Shown piece by piece: positions 34,890 to 43,548 of a stretch of 64,000 nucleotides of DNA. Below the pieces are notes generated by a model. That model was not told the origin of the DNA. It saw only the letters and a program-made list of their open reading frames with translations, and did not search any database. The DNA comes from Flavobacterium sp. KACC 22763 (GTDB taxonomy: Bacteria; Bacteroidota; Bacteroidia; Flavobacteriales; Flavobacteriaceae): contig NZ_CP117879.1 of NCBI RefSeq assembly GCF_028736155.1, positions 434,001 to 498,000 on the forward strand. Reading direction: 5' to 3'. The first letter of the stretch is position 1; each line of letters opens with the position of its first letter. The position numbers and the translations under genes were made by a program.

Positions 34890-35912
34890 ATGAAAAAAAT
34901 AATAAATCCTATTCTGCTTTTTTTGGTGTTATTTTTTAATTCTTGTAATTCAGAAAAGAAAGAAAACATAATAAAAGATCAAATGAAAAAGGGAACACTA
35001 ATAGACGGGATAACTTTAGATAATTCTATATTTAGTAATAAAGACATTGATCTTAAGAAATATAAATTCAATGGAGTATTAATTGAAAACATTAATATAA
35101 ATGATTTATTAGATAAAAATTATAGAGATGATTTTATTAAGTTTTTATTAATCACAAAAAATGAAGATGATAGTTTTAAATCGACTTTGGTTTCCCAGTT
35201 GTTGATTATTAGGATGATACAATTGTCTGATACTGATGCTTTTTATATATTATCTGAGATTTCAAAAAATGATAGAGTATCTTATAATGGAATAGAATTA
35301 TATCAAGAGACTTTATTGAAATTCTTCATTGAAAATCCTATGTTCTATGTTCAACAAGGAAGTAAATATAATGATTCAACTATTATTAAAAGTATTTCAA
35401 ATTCATTAGATGAATTTATAGCAGACGAAAATTTTTTTAAAGATAATATTGCTAGTATTAATTTAGAAAGTCAACAGATGTTGTTGTATCCAGAAAAAGA
35501 AAAAGAATTTAATGCCAATTTCAAAAATACATTAAAAAAATTACCTAAAGTTGAAGCTATGTTTTCACCTTCTTCTTATACAGCCTGGGAAAGTAAAACA
35601 ATTTATTTTACAAATATCTATTCTTTATTTACTAAAGCAGTTACTCAAAAATTGACAACTCGAGAAAATTTGTATTATAAGTCATACATATTACCGATTT
35701 TAAAAAAGTACACCAGTTTAGGCTATGTTATTAATGATTCAGATGGGTATACAAATTTAAGAAAAGACAAAAGTGCATCTTCTGAAATTTTGCAAAAAAT
35801 AACTACGGGAGAAGAAATTATTGTGTTAGATAATTCTGGTGATTGGTGGCTTGTTGAGTCAAGAGATGGTAAAAAAGGGTATGTATATAAAACTAAAATT
35901 AAAGAAGAATAA
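34890..35912 (+). CDS. SH3b lipoprotein 1 of the cassette array
   Basis: A 340-residue lipoprotein. The start at 34890 gives a typical signal (MKKIINPILLFLVLFFNSCN, lipobox NSC). An in-frame ATG at 34878 is possible but leaves only 3 bases to the leader element. A helical middle region of ~260 residues has no recognised family. The C-terminal SH3b domain contains SDGYTNLRKDKSASSEILQK and GDWWLVESRDGKKGYVYKTK. A hairpin element precedes the gene and another follows it. It is a probable periplasmic immunity or immunity-like protein. Confidence 0.7.
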   Translation: MKKIINPILLFLVLFFNSCNSEKKENIIKDQMKKGTLIDGITLDNSIFSNKDIDLKKYKFNGVLIENININDLLDKNYRDDFIKFLLITKNEDDSFKSTLVSQLLIIRMIQLSDTDAFYILSEISKNDRVSYNGIELYQETLLKFFIENPMFYVQQGSKYNDSTIIKSISNSLDEFIADENFFKDNIASINLESQQMLLYPEKEKEFNANFKNTLKKLPKVEAMFSPSSYTAWESKTIYFTNIYSLFTKAVTQKLTTRENLYYKSYILPILKKYTSLGYVINDSDGYTNLRKDKSASSEILQKITTGEEIIVLDNSGDWWLVESRDGKKGYVYKTKIKEE

Positions 35913-35933
35913 TTAGTAATAAAAAGAGAAAAA

Positions 35934-36005
35934 GCTCCTTGACATATTGAAAAGAAAAGCCCCAGCTAGCAGGAGTTTTACGCTTTTGTTAGCTGAGGGA
36001 ATTAA
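35934..36005 (+). repeat. 72-bp leader element with RNA hairpin, copy 2
   Basis: Nearly identical to copy 1. Differences fall in the loop (GTTTTACG in place of GTCCTATG) and at the bulge (AGCTGAGGG in place of AGCTGCGGG); the stem is unchanged. It ends 12 bases before the next ATG. Confidence 0.85.
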
Positions 36006-36017
36006 AAAGAAAAGATT

Positions 36018-37133
36018 ATGAAAATGCTGCAGATATTAGTTTTATTAGTTTCTATTGTAAGCTTTAGTTCTTGTAATTCTCAGACAAAAGAGAAAAGAAA
36101 TGAAAAAAAAGAAATACAGATGTTTACCAATGTTTTAAATAAATCGAATTACAAAAATACCATCGAAAATTTTGAAAATGTTAATAAAGACATTATTGGT
36201 ATTGATACTCGTAATTTGAAAGAAGGTTATAATGAGATTAAGATTCTTGGTGAATCTATAGATTACCAAATATGTAAGGAAGGGAAATATATTAAAATAG
36301 GAGAAGACATTTTACCAGATATAGATAACATCAAAGAAGATAAGCTTATAAGTTATCCATATATGAAATCTCTAATAAATTTAAATAAAATTCTATATTT
36401 AAATGATATGGCTTCTACTTTAGGGACTAGTCTAAAGGATATTGATTTGGCAAGAGATGTGGTTGTATTATTTAATTACGAAAAAAATGAATCTTTAATA
36501 AAGAAAGTTGTTGATAATATTGGTGATTGGGATGATTTTTCAAATAATTTCAAATTATCAATGGTCTTTTATAATAGAGATCGTACTATTAGAAAGAAAA
36601 TCCTTAAATATCTTTCAAAAAAACAAGAGCTTATATATCACTTGACTTTTTATTTAGCTGATAATAGAAAGAGTATAATAAATGCCAATAAGTTATCAAC
36701 AGAAAAAATTGATGAAGCTATTGCTTACTTATTAAATCTTGGACTTGAAGGTAAATCAAATGAAGATATAGATACAGATAATGATATGTCATATAGACTT
36801 TTAAACAATCTTCTTACGTCTCATCCTAATATTATTAATTCTTTTGAAAGAATAAATTATTACGGACATGCAGATTTAGCTTTTTTTATAAAAGTATTCC
36901 ATACTATACAAAATAATAGTGATCAAAATTCAGAAATAAAAAAATATTATATTCAAGATTCGGATGGTTACTCTAATATAAGAAAAGATAAAAATAGTAA
37001 CTCAGAGATAGTTGGAAAAATTAAATCTGGCGAAGAAATAGACGTATTGGATGATTCTGGAAATTGGTGGTTTATCCAAGCTAAATCGGGTAATAAAGGA
37101 TATGTCTACAAGACGAAAATAAAATCTGAATAA
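36018..37133 (+). CDS. SH3b lipoprotein 2 of the cassette array
   Basis: A 371-residue lipoprotein with signal peptide ending LVSIVSFSSCNSQTKEKR; the gene at 38497 has almost the same stretch. The helical middle region (VVLFNYEKNESLIKKVVDNI; IRKKILKYLSKKQELIYHLT) is recognisably related to that of the 38497 gene (VVYLNYEKNNLLSNSFVKNI; IRKKILQDIANKKPDFIFDL). The C-terminal SH3b domain has SDGYSNIRKDKNSNSEIVGK and GNKGYVYKTKIKSE. Probable immunity-like protein. Confidence 0.7.
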   Translation: MKMLQILVLLVSIVSFSSCNSQTKEKRNEKKEIQMFTNVLNKSNYKNTIENFENVNKDIIGIDTRNLKEGYNEIKILGESIDYQICKEGKYIKIGEDILPDIDNIKEDKLISYPYMKSLINLNKILYLNDMASTLGTSLKDIDLARDVVVLFNYEKNESLIKKVVDNIGDWDDFSNNFKLSMVFYNRDRTIRKKILKYLSKKQELIYHLTFYLADNRKSIINANKLSTEKIDEAIAYLLNLGLEGKSNEDIDTDNDMSYRLLNNLLTSHPNIINSFERINYYGHADLAFFIKVFHTIQNNSDQNSEIKKYYIQDSDGYSNIRKDKNSNSEIVGKIKSGEEIDVLDDSGNWWFIQAKSGNKGYVYKTKIKSE

Positions 37134-37150
37134 AAGAAAATATAGAAAAG

Positions 37151-37222
37151 GTTCCTTGACATATTGAAAAGAAAAGCCCCAGCTAGCAGGAGTTTTACGC
37201 TTTTGTTAGCTTGGGGAATTAA
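37151..37222 (+). repeat. 72-bp leader element with RNA hairpin, copy 3
   Basis: Matches copy 2 except near the ends: it starts GTTCCTTGAC, and the 3' arm ends TTAGCTTGGGG, which restores a four-pair CCCC/GGGG clamp with a bulged T. It ends 9 bases before the next ATG. Confidence 0.85.
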
Positions 37223-37231
37223 TGAAAAAAG

Positions 37232-38386
37232 ATGAAAAATATAATTTCTTTACTAGTTCTATTGCTAATTTCCTGTACAGGAAAAACAGACAGCAAAAAA
37301 AATAATTTAGGTAATTCTAATGGTTCAAAAGAGGCTCCTTATAATTTAACAGATTTAGGAGATGGTAAAAAGTTTAATTATGATACTTTGTCTATAGATT
37401 ATATTAACAAGGTGAAAACAAGCCTCATAAAGAGTAATTTTAAATTTCCAGATGAACAGACATTTAAAAAAAGAACTTTAGAGGTCTTTAAAATAAATTT
37501 GTACGATTATAAAAACAATATTATTGTTTTGAGACCAGCAATGTTTACTGAAATTGCGATTAAAGAAAGTAGATTTATCTTAATTGAAGATCAAGAAACC
37601 GATGGCAGTGAAAATGCTATTAATGAAAACCTTGAATTTTATTATAATTCTTATGTATTCTATGAGGATAAAATTGCATTTAATTGGTTGAAGTCTCGTT
37701 ATAAACAGCAGTTAATAGATTTAGTTGTACAATACGGCTATAATTCTGATAAAGAGTTGGTGAAATTTGTATTTAAAAATTACGATTTTGATGATAGTGT
37801 TTCATTCCATGATTTGATTTTTACATACGATGTAAAATCTAAAAAATATATTTTAAGAGAAAGTATTCTAAATGATATTGAAAGTATTGTCTATAAAGGA
37901 ACAGTTGAAGGCTATACAGAAGCAAAAGAAGGTAATGGCTATAATAGTTTCTCTGATATAATTGAAAAAATAAGAAGTAATCCAAACAACTACTTGGATG
38001 CAGAAAAATACATTGCTTTCTTATATGAAAAAGATTTAAGAGTCTGTGTAGTAGGTCATATAGAATCTAATTTGAGTGAGAATAAAAAGTATAAAACTTT
38101 TTTAAAGGAAAATAATTACTTTAATCTTATGAGACTGAAAGAGTATGTAGAAATTGTTTATGGAGGAGATTCAGATTCTGATGAAGTAAGTAAGATTTTT
38201 AAAATCTCGGACCCAGATGGATTTACGAATCTTAGAAAAGAGAAAAATTCTTCATCAGAAATTTTACAAAAAATAAATAATAATACTGAAGTTGAAGTAT
38301 TAGACGATTCAGGTAATTGGTGGCTGATCAAAACAAGTTCTGGAAACAAAGGATATGTTTATAAAACCAAGATAAAAGCTGAATGA
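37232..38386 (+). CDS. SH3b lipoprotein 3 of the cassette array
   Basis: A 384-residue lipoprotein (MKNIISLLVLLLISCTGKTD; lipobox LISC). Its middle region (YVFYEDKIAFNWLKSRYKQQ; LVVQYGYNSDKELVKFVFKN) does not resemble that of the neighbours, while the C-terminal SH3b (DPDGFTNLRKEKNSSSEILQ; GNWWLIKTSSGNKGYVYKTK) is nearly identical to theirs. This is the clearest case of constant ends around a different core. Function unknown; likely periplasmic protection against an effector. Confidence 0.7.
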   Translation: MKNIISLLVLLLISCTGKTDSKKNNLGNSNGSKEAPYNLTDLGDGKKFNYDTLSIDYINKVKTSLIKSNFKFPDEQTFKKRTLEVFKINLYDYKNNIIVLRPAMFTEIAIKESRFILIEDQETDGSENAINENLEFYYNSYVFYEDKIAFNWLKSRYKQQLIDLVVQYGYNSDKELVKFVFKNYDFDDSVSFHDLIFTYDVKSKKYILRESILNDIESIVYKGTVEGYTEAKEGNGYNSFSDIIEKIRSNPNNYLDAEKYIAFLYEKDLRVCVVGHIESNLSENKKYKTFLKENNYFNLMRLKEYVEIVYGGDSDSDEVSKIFKISDPDGFTNLRKEKNSSSEILQKINNNTEVEVLDDSGNWWLIKTSSGNKGYVYKTKIKAE

Positions 38387-38406
38387 TTTAAGTAGTTAGT
38401 ATACAT

Positions 38407-38478
38407 GCTCCTTGACATATTGAAAAGAAAAGCCCCAGCTGACAAAAGGTTTATGCTTTTGTTAGCTGAGGGAATTAA
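38407..38478 (+). repeat. 72-bp leader element with RNA hairpin, copy 4
   Basis: The 5' half is identical to the others. The left stem arm reads CAGCTGACAAAAG where copies 1-3 read CAGCTAGCAGGAG, and the right arm CTTTTGTTAGCTG is unchanged. The three G-U pairs of copies 1-3 become A-U pairs, and one A-U becomes G-U, so pairing is preserved at RNA level. It ends 18 bases before the next ATG. Confidence 0.85.
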
Positions 38479-38496
38479 AAATTATAAAAAATAATT

Positions 38497-39642
38497 ATGA
38501 GAAGTTTAATGATTTCCATTTTAGTTGTTTCTATTGTGAGCTTTAGCTCTTGCAATTCTCAGACAAAAGAGAAAAGAACAGAATCAATAAAGAAAAATGA
38601 AGATAAGTTATATGCTGAATATACACCATTAATGAGAGATTTGCTAAAAAATAATAATTACAAATTCTTAGAACATAGTGTATTTAAAAATAAAGTTATT
38701 GAATATTTTGGAGTTGATATTGATAATGCAAAATTTAATGATGTTTATTTAGAAAGTGGCCTTGGGTACACGGCTTTAAGTAATGAAGGGTTTATCGATA
38801 CTTATCAAGTTGATAGAGGTGTAATTGATGGAGCTGGAGATGCTTTTGCAGATATTCTCAAAGACGGATCAAATAATGACTATAATATTGATTTTATAAA
38901 CTACAATAAGGTTTTATTTAATGATGATTTATCTGCAATATCAAAAGTCAACATAGATAAAGATAAAGTTGAAGATATTGTAGTGTATTTAAATTATGAA
39001 AAAAACAATCTTTTAAGTAATTCATTTGTGAAGAATATAAAGAAGGTTGACAATTATAATGAAAGTTTTAAATGGCATCTTTTATGGTATAATAATAAAA
39101 CAAAACCAGATGTAATTAGAAAAAAAATATTGCAAGATATAGCTAATAAAAAGCCTGATTTTATTTTTGATTTAGCTTATTTTCTAAATAATAATTCTAA
39201 TAAAATTAAAGAGAAAACAGATGGCGCATTGATTGATGCCACACTAGCTTTTTTAATAGAAGTTGAATTACAGCATTATGAAGATAAGGATTTGGATGAT
39301 AATAAAGGTTACAGTTTACTTAATAATTTTTATATTCAAAATCCTAAGATGTTAGACAGATTTAAATCTCAAAAATTTTATGGATATCCATTAATTGACA
39401 GTTATACTAAAAAGTATTTATTAATGTCAGAAGAAAATGAAATTTCTTATGGTAAAGTTATAGATCCTGATGGTTATACTAATTTGAGAAAAGATAAAAA
39501 CAGTACATCAGTTATAATTGAAAAAATTAAATCTGGTGAAAAGGTTGAAATTTTAGATGATTCAGAAAATTGGTGGCTCATAAAAACAAATTCTGGAAAC
39601 AAAGGATATGTTTATAAAACTAAACTACAATCCATAAATTAA
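38497..39642 (+). CDS. SH3b lipoprotein 4 of the cassette array
   Basis: A 381-residue lipoprotein with signal peptide MRSLMISILVVSIVSFSSCN, then SQTKEKR as in gene 2 of the array. The middle region is a diverged relative of gene 2. The C-terminal SH3b has DPDGYTNLRKDKNSTSVIIE and GNKGYVYKTKLQSIN. It is the last member before the structural genes resume with tssK, about 210 bases downstream. Confidence 0.7.
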   Translation: MRSLMISILVVSIVSFSSCNSQTKEKRTESIKKNEDKLYAEYTPLMRDLLKNNNYKFLEHSVFKNKVIEYFGVDIDNAKFNDVYLESGLGYTALSNEGFIDTYQVDRGVIDGAGDAFADILKDGSNNDYNIDFINYNKVLFNDDLSAISKVNIDKDKVEDIVVYLNYEKNNLLSNSFVKNIKKVDNYNESFKWHLLWYNNKTKPDVIRKKILQDIANKKPDFIFDLAYFLNNNSNKIKEKTDGALIDATLAFLIEVELQHYEDKDLDDNKGYSLLNNFYIQNPKMLDRFKSQKFYGYPLIDSYTKKYLLMSEENEISYGKVIDPDGYTNLRKDKNSTSVIIEKIKSGEKVEILDDSENWWLIKTNSGNKGYVYKTKLQSIN

Positions 39643-39851
39643 AAACATTTTTAAATAAAAAGCTTTAATAAGTCTTTATAAACTAAAATATAAATCCAAG
39701 AGAGAAGGTGAAAATCAGGCTCAGTGCGCATAATTGTATCTATTTAACCCGTAAAATCTTGTTATAATAATAAACAACACTAATAATTAAAGTCTAAACC
39801 AACAAAAAGAGAAACGAAAGATTCTCATTTCAAAATAAAAACTATAGAATT

Positions 39852-41021
39852 ATGATAGAAAAATTAAGTCATTTTCCCGTAAACTGGATTGATGGGATGA
39901 AGATAAATAAGAGCCATTTTTTATCTATTCAGGACAACGTTTCTGAGTTGGTAAATGATGCAATTGGTATTCATACCACACCTATAAGTTATGGTCTGTT
40001 GGATTCTGGAAACCAAAACAAGGAGGCTACAAAAATCACTTTAGGAATCGATAATCACAAACTGCTTCGCGTTCGTGTAGAAGAATGCCACGCCATAACA
40101 CCAAATGGATCCAGAATCGAAATCAGTAAAAGCAATACAGATACATTAGATCTTCAGGTTCCGTACCCGGAAGATACTTATGAAATAAAAGAAGGGGAAC
40201 AACTGGTTTTATTGGCTTGTATTTCGGTTAATTCTAAAAAGAGAATTCCTTTTGGCGAACCAGATCCAGATGAAGTACCGCCAAGATATCCGTACACACA
40301 GCCAGAATACAAACTGCATTTAATTAAAGCTGAGGAGTTTCGCTCAGGAATTGGATACGGCGGTTTCTATCTCGCAATTGGTAAAATCCTTATTGGAGAT
40401 ACGACAGTTTTAGACGAAGACTATATTCCGTCTTCTGTAACCGTATCCTGTCATCCAAAACTGGTTGATATGCAGGCACAGATTGCCCGTTCGTTTGGCC
40501 AGATTGAGATTTACTCAGTTCAGATTTCTCAAAAAATAAACAGAGGACAGCAGACAGGACTTTTACCGCAAACCGTAATGCAATTGGCAGATAATACGGG
40601 ATATTATTTAGGCAGCTGTTTAACGCAGTTCCGTTGGTTTTCATTGCACCAGCATCCAGCTTCAATGTTAAGCACAGTGGTAGCATTTGCCAGAGTGATG
40701 AAGAATTTTATCGATTCAAAATCGGGAGCGGGAAAAGAAGAGCTGTTAAACTATTTTGCCGAATGGTGTGATATTTCGCAAGGAGATTTCGAAATATTGT
40801 TTACGACCCTTATAAATGCTGGCTACGATCACGTGCATATCGATAAAACGGCTTCATTGGCTATAAATGCTTTAAACAGAATAGAGAGATTATTCGAAAC
40901 ACTAAGCAAACTGGATTACATCGGTAAGAAAAAAGAAAACATCGAATTGTTTGTTGCCGAAACAGAGAAAAAAGACATCGTTCACAATCCGAAACGTCAC
41001 GGTTTCTTTATAAAAGACTAA
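39852..41021 (+). CDS. tssK: T6SS baseplate protein TssK
   Basis: A 389-residue cytoplasmic protein. The N-terminal shell domain begins FPVNWIDGMKINKSHFLSIQ, close to the VxWxEGMfLxPqHF pattern of TssK and phage receptor-binding-like domains. YGLLDSG, HKLLRVRVEECHAITPNGSR and RYPYTQPEYKLHLI follow. The helical middle and C-terminal head contain HPASMLSTVVAFARVMKNFI. In other systems TssK trimers connect the baseplate to the membrane complex. Here the partner is probably TssN. It begins a run of structural genes tssK-tssO-tssB-tssC. Confidence 0.82.
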   Translation: MIEKLSHFPVNWIDGMKINKSHFLSIQDNVSELVNDAIGIHTTPISYGLLDSGNQNKEATKITLGIDNHKLLRVRVEECHAITPNGSRIEISKSNTDTLDLQVPYPEDTYEIKEGEQLVLLACISVNSKKRIPFGEPDPDEVPPRYPYTQPEYKLHLIKAEEFRSGIGYGGFYLAIGKILIGDTTVLDEDYIPSSVTVSCHPKLVDMQAQIARSFGQIEIYSVQISQKINRGQQTGLLPQTVMQLADNTGYYLGSCLTQFRWFSLHQHPASMLSTVVAFARVMKNFIDSKSGAGKEELLNYFAEWCDISQGDFEILFTTLINAGYDHVHIDKTASLAINALNRIERLFETLSKLDYIGKKKENIELFVAETEKKDIVHNPKRHGFFIKD

Positions 41022-41043
41022 AAAAATAAATAGTAATATAATT

Positions 41044-41556
41044 ATGGAAGTATTAAATAAACAAGAACGCCAAAAAGCATTTATTGCTTTTTTAATTGCC
41101 TTTATCCTGACTTTTTCGGTTATGCTGATTGCAGTTTCGTTCAACTTTTACATGCCCGTAGCAGAAAACAAAATGCTGAAAGCAGAAAATGAAATGATGA
41201 AAAGAGAATACGATTATCAAACTAATTTTTCGGTTAAAATTGACAGTATCAGAATGACAATCGATTCAATCAATTCGCCAAAAGTAGATAACGATTTTCA
41301 GCAGCGTTTGGCAAATGTTATGATTGCCAATATTTATCAAAAAGTTCCCAAAGACACTACCGAAAACAAAAAATTATATAACAATGTTATCCTAGCCTAC
41401 AAGAATATCATTGATTACAAAAAACAAATTAGGAGTCTTACGCACAATTCGCACTTAATAGACAGTTTGAACCAGTCGGCTAAAACGTACAAAGAAGAAT
41501 TAGAAAAAGTAAGCAGGGACTTAGATGTATGTCGCCAGGTTTACCAAAATCAATAA
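41044..41556 (+). CDS. tssO: T6SSiii membrane-complex protein TssO
   Basis: A 170-residue protein with one N-terminal membrane helix (AFLIAFILTFSVMLIAVSFN, residues ~14-34) and a long, mostly coiled-coil periplasmic segment (KMLKAENEMMKREYDYQTNF; KEELEKVSRDLDVCRQ). The size, topology and position between tssK and tssB match TssO of Bacteroidota T6SSiii loci. It would span the periplasm as part of the TssNQOPR-type membrane complex. The name rests on context more than on motif. Confidence 0.65.
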   Translation: MEVLNKQERQKAFIAFLIAFILTFSVMLIAVSFNFYMPVAENKMLKAENEMMKREYDYQTNFSVKIDSIRMTIDSINSPKVDNDFQQRLANVMIANIYQKVPKDTTENKKLYNNVILAYKNIIDYKKQIRSLTHNSHLIDSLNQSAKTYKEELEKVSRDLDVCRQVYQNQ

Positions 41557-41610
41557 TTAGAAATTTAGAATAAAGAAATTAATAAACTAATCATTTAAAA
41601 ATTTGAAATT

Positions 41611-42060
41611 ATGTTGTCAAACTATGGAATTGGAGGTAATGAAGTAAAAATTGATGCAGATGAAGCGATCACTGCAATCCCTCAGAACAGAACACTTGTT
41701 GCTCAAAAATTAACAGTAGATGCTCCTGTAAAACCAGAATTGGTAGAAGGAATTACAAGCATCGAAAAAGCATTCGAACACTTTAAACCAGAAGTAAAAG
41801 TAAATTTTGAAACTGCTGATGGTGCTACTAAAGTTGAGCCTTTAAACTTTAAAAACTTAGGAGATTTTGGTATAAAAGGAATCACAACACAAAGCAGCTT
41901 TTTATCTGATCTTGAAACAGAAAAAGATCAATATCAAAAAATTATCCGTCAGTTAAAATCAAATAAAATTTTAAAAGCGGCTTTAGAAGACGGAGAAGCA
42001 AAACAAGCTTTGCTAGAAAGCCTTGGAGCATTGATCAATGAGTTAAAAGAGAACAAATAA
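41611..42060 (+). CDS. tssB: T6SS contractile sheath small subunit TssB
   Basis: A 149-residue protein with TssB features: an early beta strand after EVKIDADEAITAIPQNRTLV, the central FKPEVKVNFETADGATKVEP, and the helical hallmark NLGDFGIKGITTQSSFLSDL ahead of a C-terminal helix (IIRQLKSNKILKAALED). It forms the sheath wall with TssC, 20 bases downstream. Confidence 0.82.
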   Translation: MLSNYGIGGNEVKIDADEAITAIPQNRTLVAQKLTVDAPVKPELVEGITSIEKAFEHFKPEVKVNFETADGATKVEPLNFKNLGDFGIKGITTQSSFLSDLETEKDQYQKIIRQLKSNKILKAALEDGEAKQALLESLGALINELKENK

Positions 42061-42080
42061 GAAATTAAAAAAATATAGAT

Positions 42081-43451
42081 ATGTCAAGTAAAGAAGCATA
42101 TAAAGGAGATCTAGATACGGCGGTATTAGAACCTAAAGTAGTTAAAGCAATTTCAATTGAAAAGAATGTTGAAAAACTGGCTAAATACGGTGGTTTTGAT
42201 TTATTGGAAATGGCAATTGAAGGAGTTCAAAACCTTAATCCAGACAGAAAAGCAAGAAGAAAAATCTTTTTAGGCGAAGTAAACAAAGCAAAAGAAAGAG
42301 AAACACTTTTAAAGACTTTAGAACTTTGGTCTTCAGTTTTAAGCAACAATGAAGCTTTGACTGATATGGTGGCGCAAAGTGAAGACAAATGCAAAGAGTC
42401 TGAAGCTTTATTGCAAAAAAACCTTGCTAAAGCTGTTGAAGATACAAGAGAAATTGAAGCTGCTTACAGAACGTTAGCTTTATTCTTTAAAAACACAGAA
42501 TCGGATAAAGTAAAAAATGTTACGATTGTAAACGCAGAATTAGATCAGTTAAAAGATCTTGACAATACTCGTTTTATTGATGCGATTCATGCAGAATTGG
42601 TTGATAATTACGATCGTTTAGACCTTAAAAATAACTACGGTATTTTGGTAATTCCAGGATATTTAGGATCTAATAAAGTAATCGAAAAATGGGCAAAAAT
42701 TGCACATGAAAACAAAGTGATGCTGGTTACAGATTTCGAACACCTTGATGAACCGGATGATGTAATGGAAATGTTCGATGCTGCTTCTTTAACAGGGGGA
42801 GATGTTTACCGTTCTAACGTAATAATGACTTGCAACTGGCTTGTTGGACGTGGCAGATTTGATCAAATTGGAGAAAACGAAGATTTACACGTTGCACCTT
42901 CGGCTGCATTAGCAGGAAAAATTTACAAGACATTAATGTCTCAGGTTACTGCTGGTAAGAAATTCGGAGGAATTAATGAAGTTGACGGAGTGAAGTTTGA
43001 TCTTAAGAAAAGCGAAATTGCTAATCTTGAAAACTTAGGATTGGTCCCGATGGTAAATGAATACGGTAAAGTAATGGCTTTCTCTGCTAAAACATTATTC
43101 AGCGGAGATAACTTAGGATTACAAACGTATTCTGTAGTTCGTGTATTTGATTATGTGACTAAAGTATTGATGGATTTCCTTAACCGTCGTGCTTTCGAAA
43201 ACTTTACTGCAAAAACACGTAAAGAAATTATGAATCAGATCGTTGCTTTCCTTGACGGAATCACTGGTCCAGATAAATTAATTGAGAATTTTGAAATCCG
43301 CAGATTTGAACAAGATCCAATTCAAAAAGACAGAATCTATATGGATATCCATATGAAACCGTATTTCCCTGCTAAAAACTTCCTTATTAAAATGGATGGT
43401 CACAAAGGTGATGACGGAACAGAATGGGATACAGATTACGAACAAAAATAA
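42081..43451 (+). CDS. tssC: T6SS contractile sheath large subunit TssC
   Basis: A 456-residue sheath protein. It shows TssC-like blocks: FIDAIHAELVDNYDRLDLKN, ILVIPGYLGSNKVIEKWAKI, VDGVKFDLKKSEIANLENLG, VMAFSAKTLFSGDNLGLQTY, and the C-terminal RVFDYVTKVLMDFLNRRAFE. The divergent N-terminus is typical of subtype iii. It is the ClpV substrate together with TssB. A strong terminator after the stop codon closes the tssK-tssC unit. Confidence 0.85.
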   Translation: MSSKEAYKGDLDTAVLEPKVVKAISIEKNVEKLAKYGGFDLLEMAIEGVQNLNPDRKARRKIFLGEVNKAKERETLLKTLELWSSVLSNNEALTDMVAQSEDKCKESEALLQKNLAKAVEDTREIEAAYRTLALFFKNTESDKVKNVTIVNAELDQLKDLDNTRFIDAIHAELVDNYDRLDLKNNYGILVIPGYLGSNKVIEKWAKIAHENKVMLVTDFEHLDEPDDVMEMFDAASLTGGDVYRSNVIMTCNWLVGRGRFDQIGENEDLHVAPSAALAGKIYKTLMSQVTAGKKFGGINEVDGVKFDLKKSEIANLENLGLVPMVNEYGKVMAFSAKTLFSGDNLGLQTYSVVRVFDYVTKVLMDFLNRRAFENFTAKTRKEIMNQIVAFLDGITGPDKLIENFEIRRFEQDPIQKDRIYMDIHMKPYFPAKNFLIKMDGHKGDDGTEWDTDYEQK

Positions 43452-43466
43452 TTGTACAGTAAATAA

Positions 43467-43500
43467 AAAAAGGAAGCACATAAAATTGTGCTTCCTTTTT
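43467..43500 (+). terminator. Intrinsic terminator of the tssK-tssC operon
   Basis: A 14-bp stem (AAAAAGGAAGCACA with TGTGCTTCCTTTTT) with a 6-nt loop, starting 16 bases after the tssC stop codon. Confidence 0.9.
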
Positions 43501-43548
43501 CAACAAAACATTGATCTTTTGAATGATCAAACCAAATAATTCAAATTC

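Noticed and set aside
34803-38478. Integron attC sites and a classical integron cassette array
   Set aside because: The arrangement gene-hairpin-gene is similar, but the hairpin covers only the 3' half of the element. The GTTAGCT at its right side does not fit GTTRRRY, no RYYYAAC partner is at the left end, and no integron integrase is in the window.
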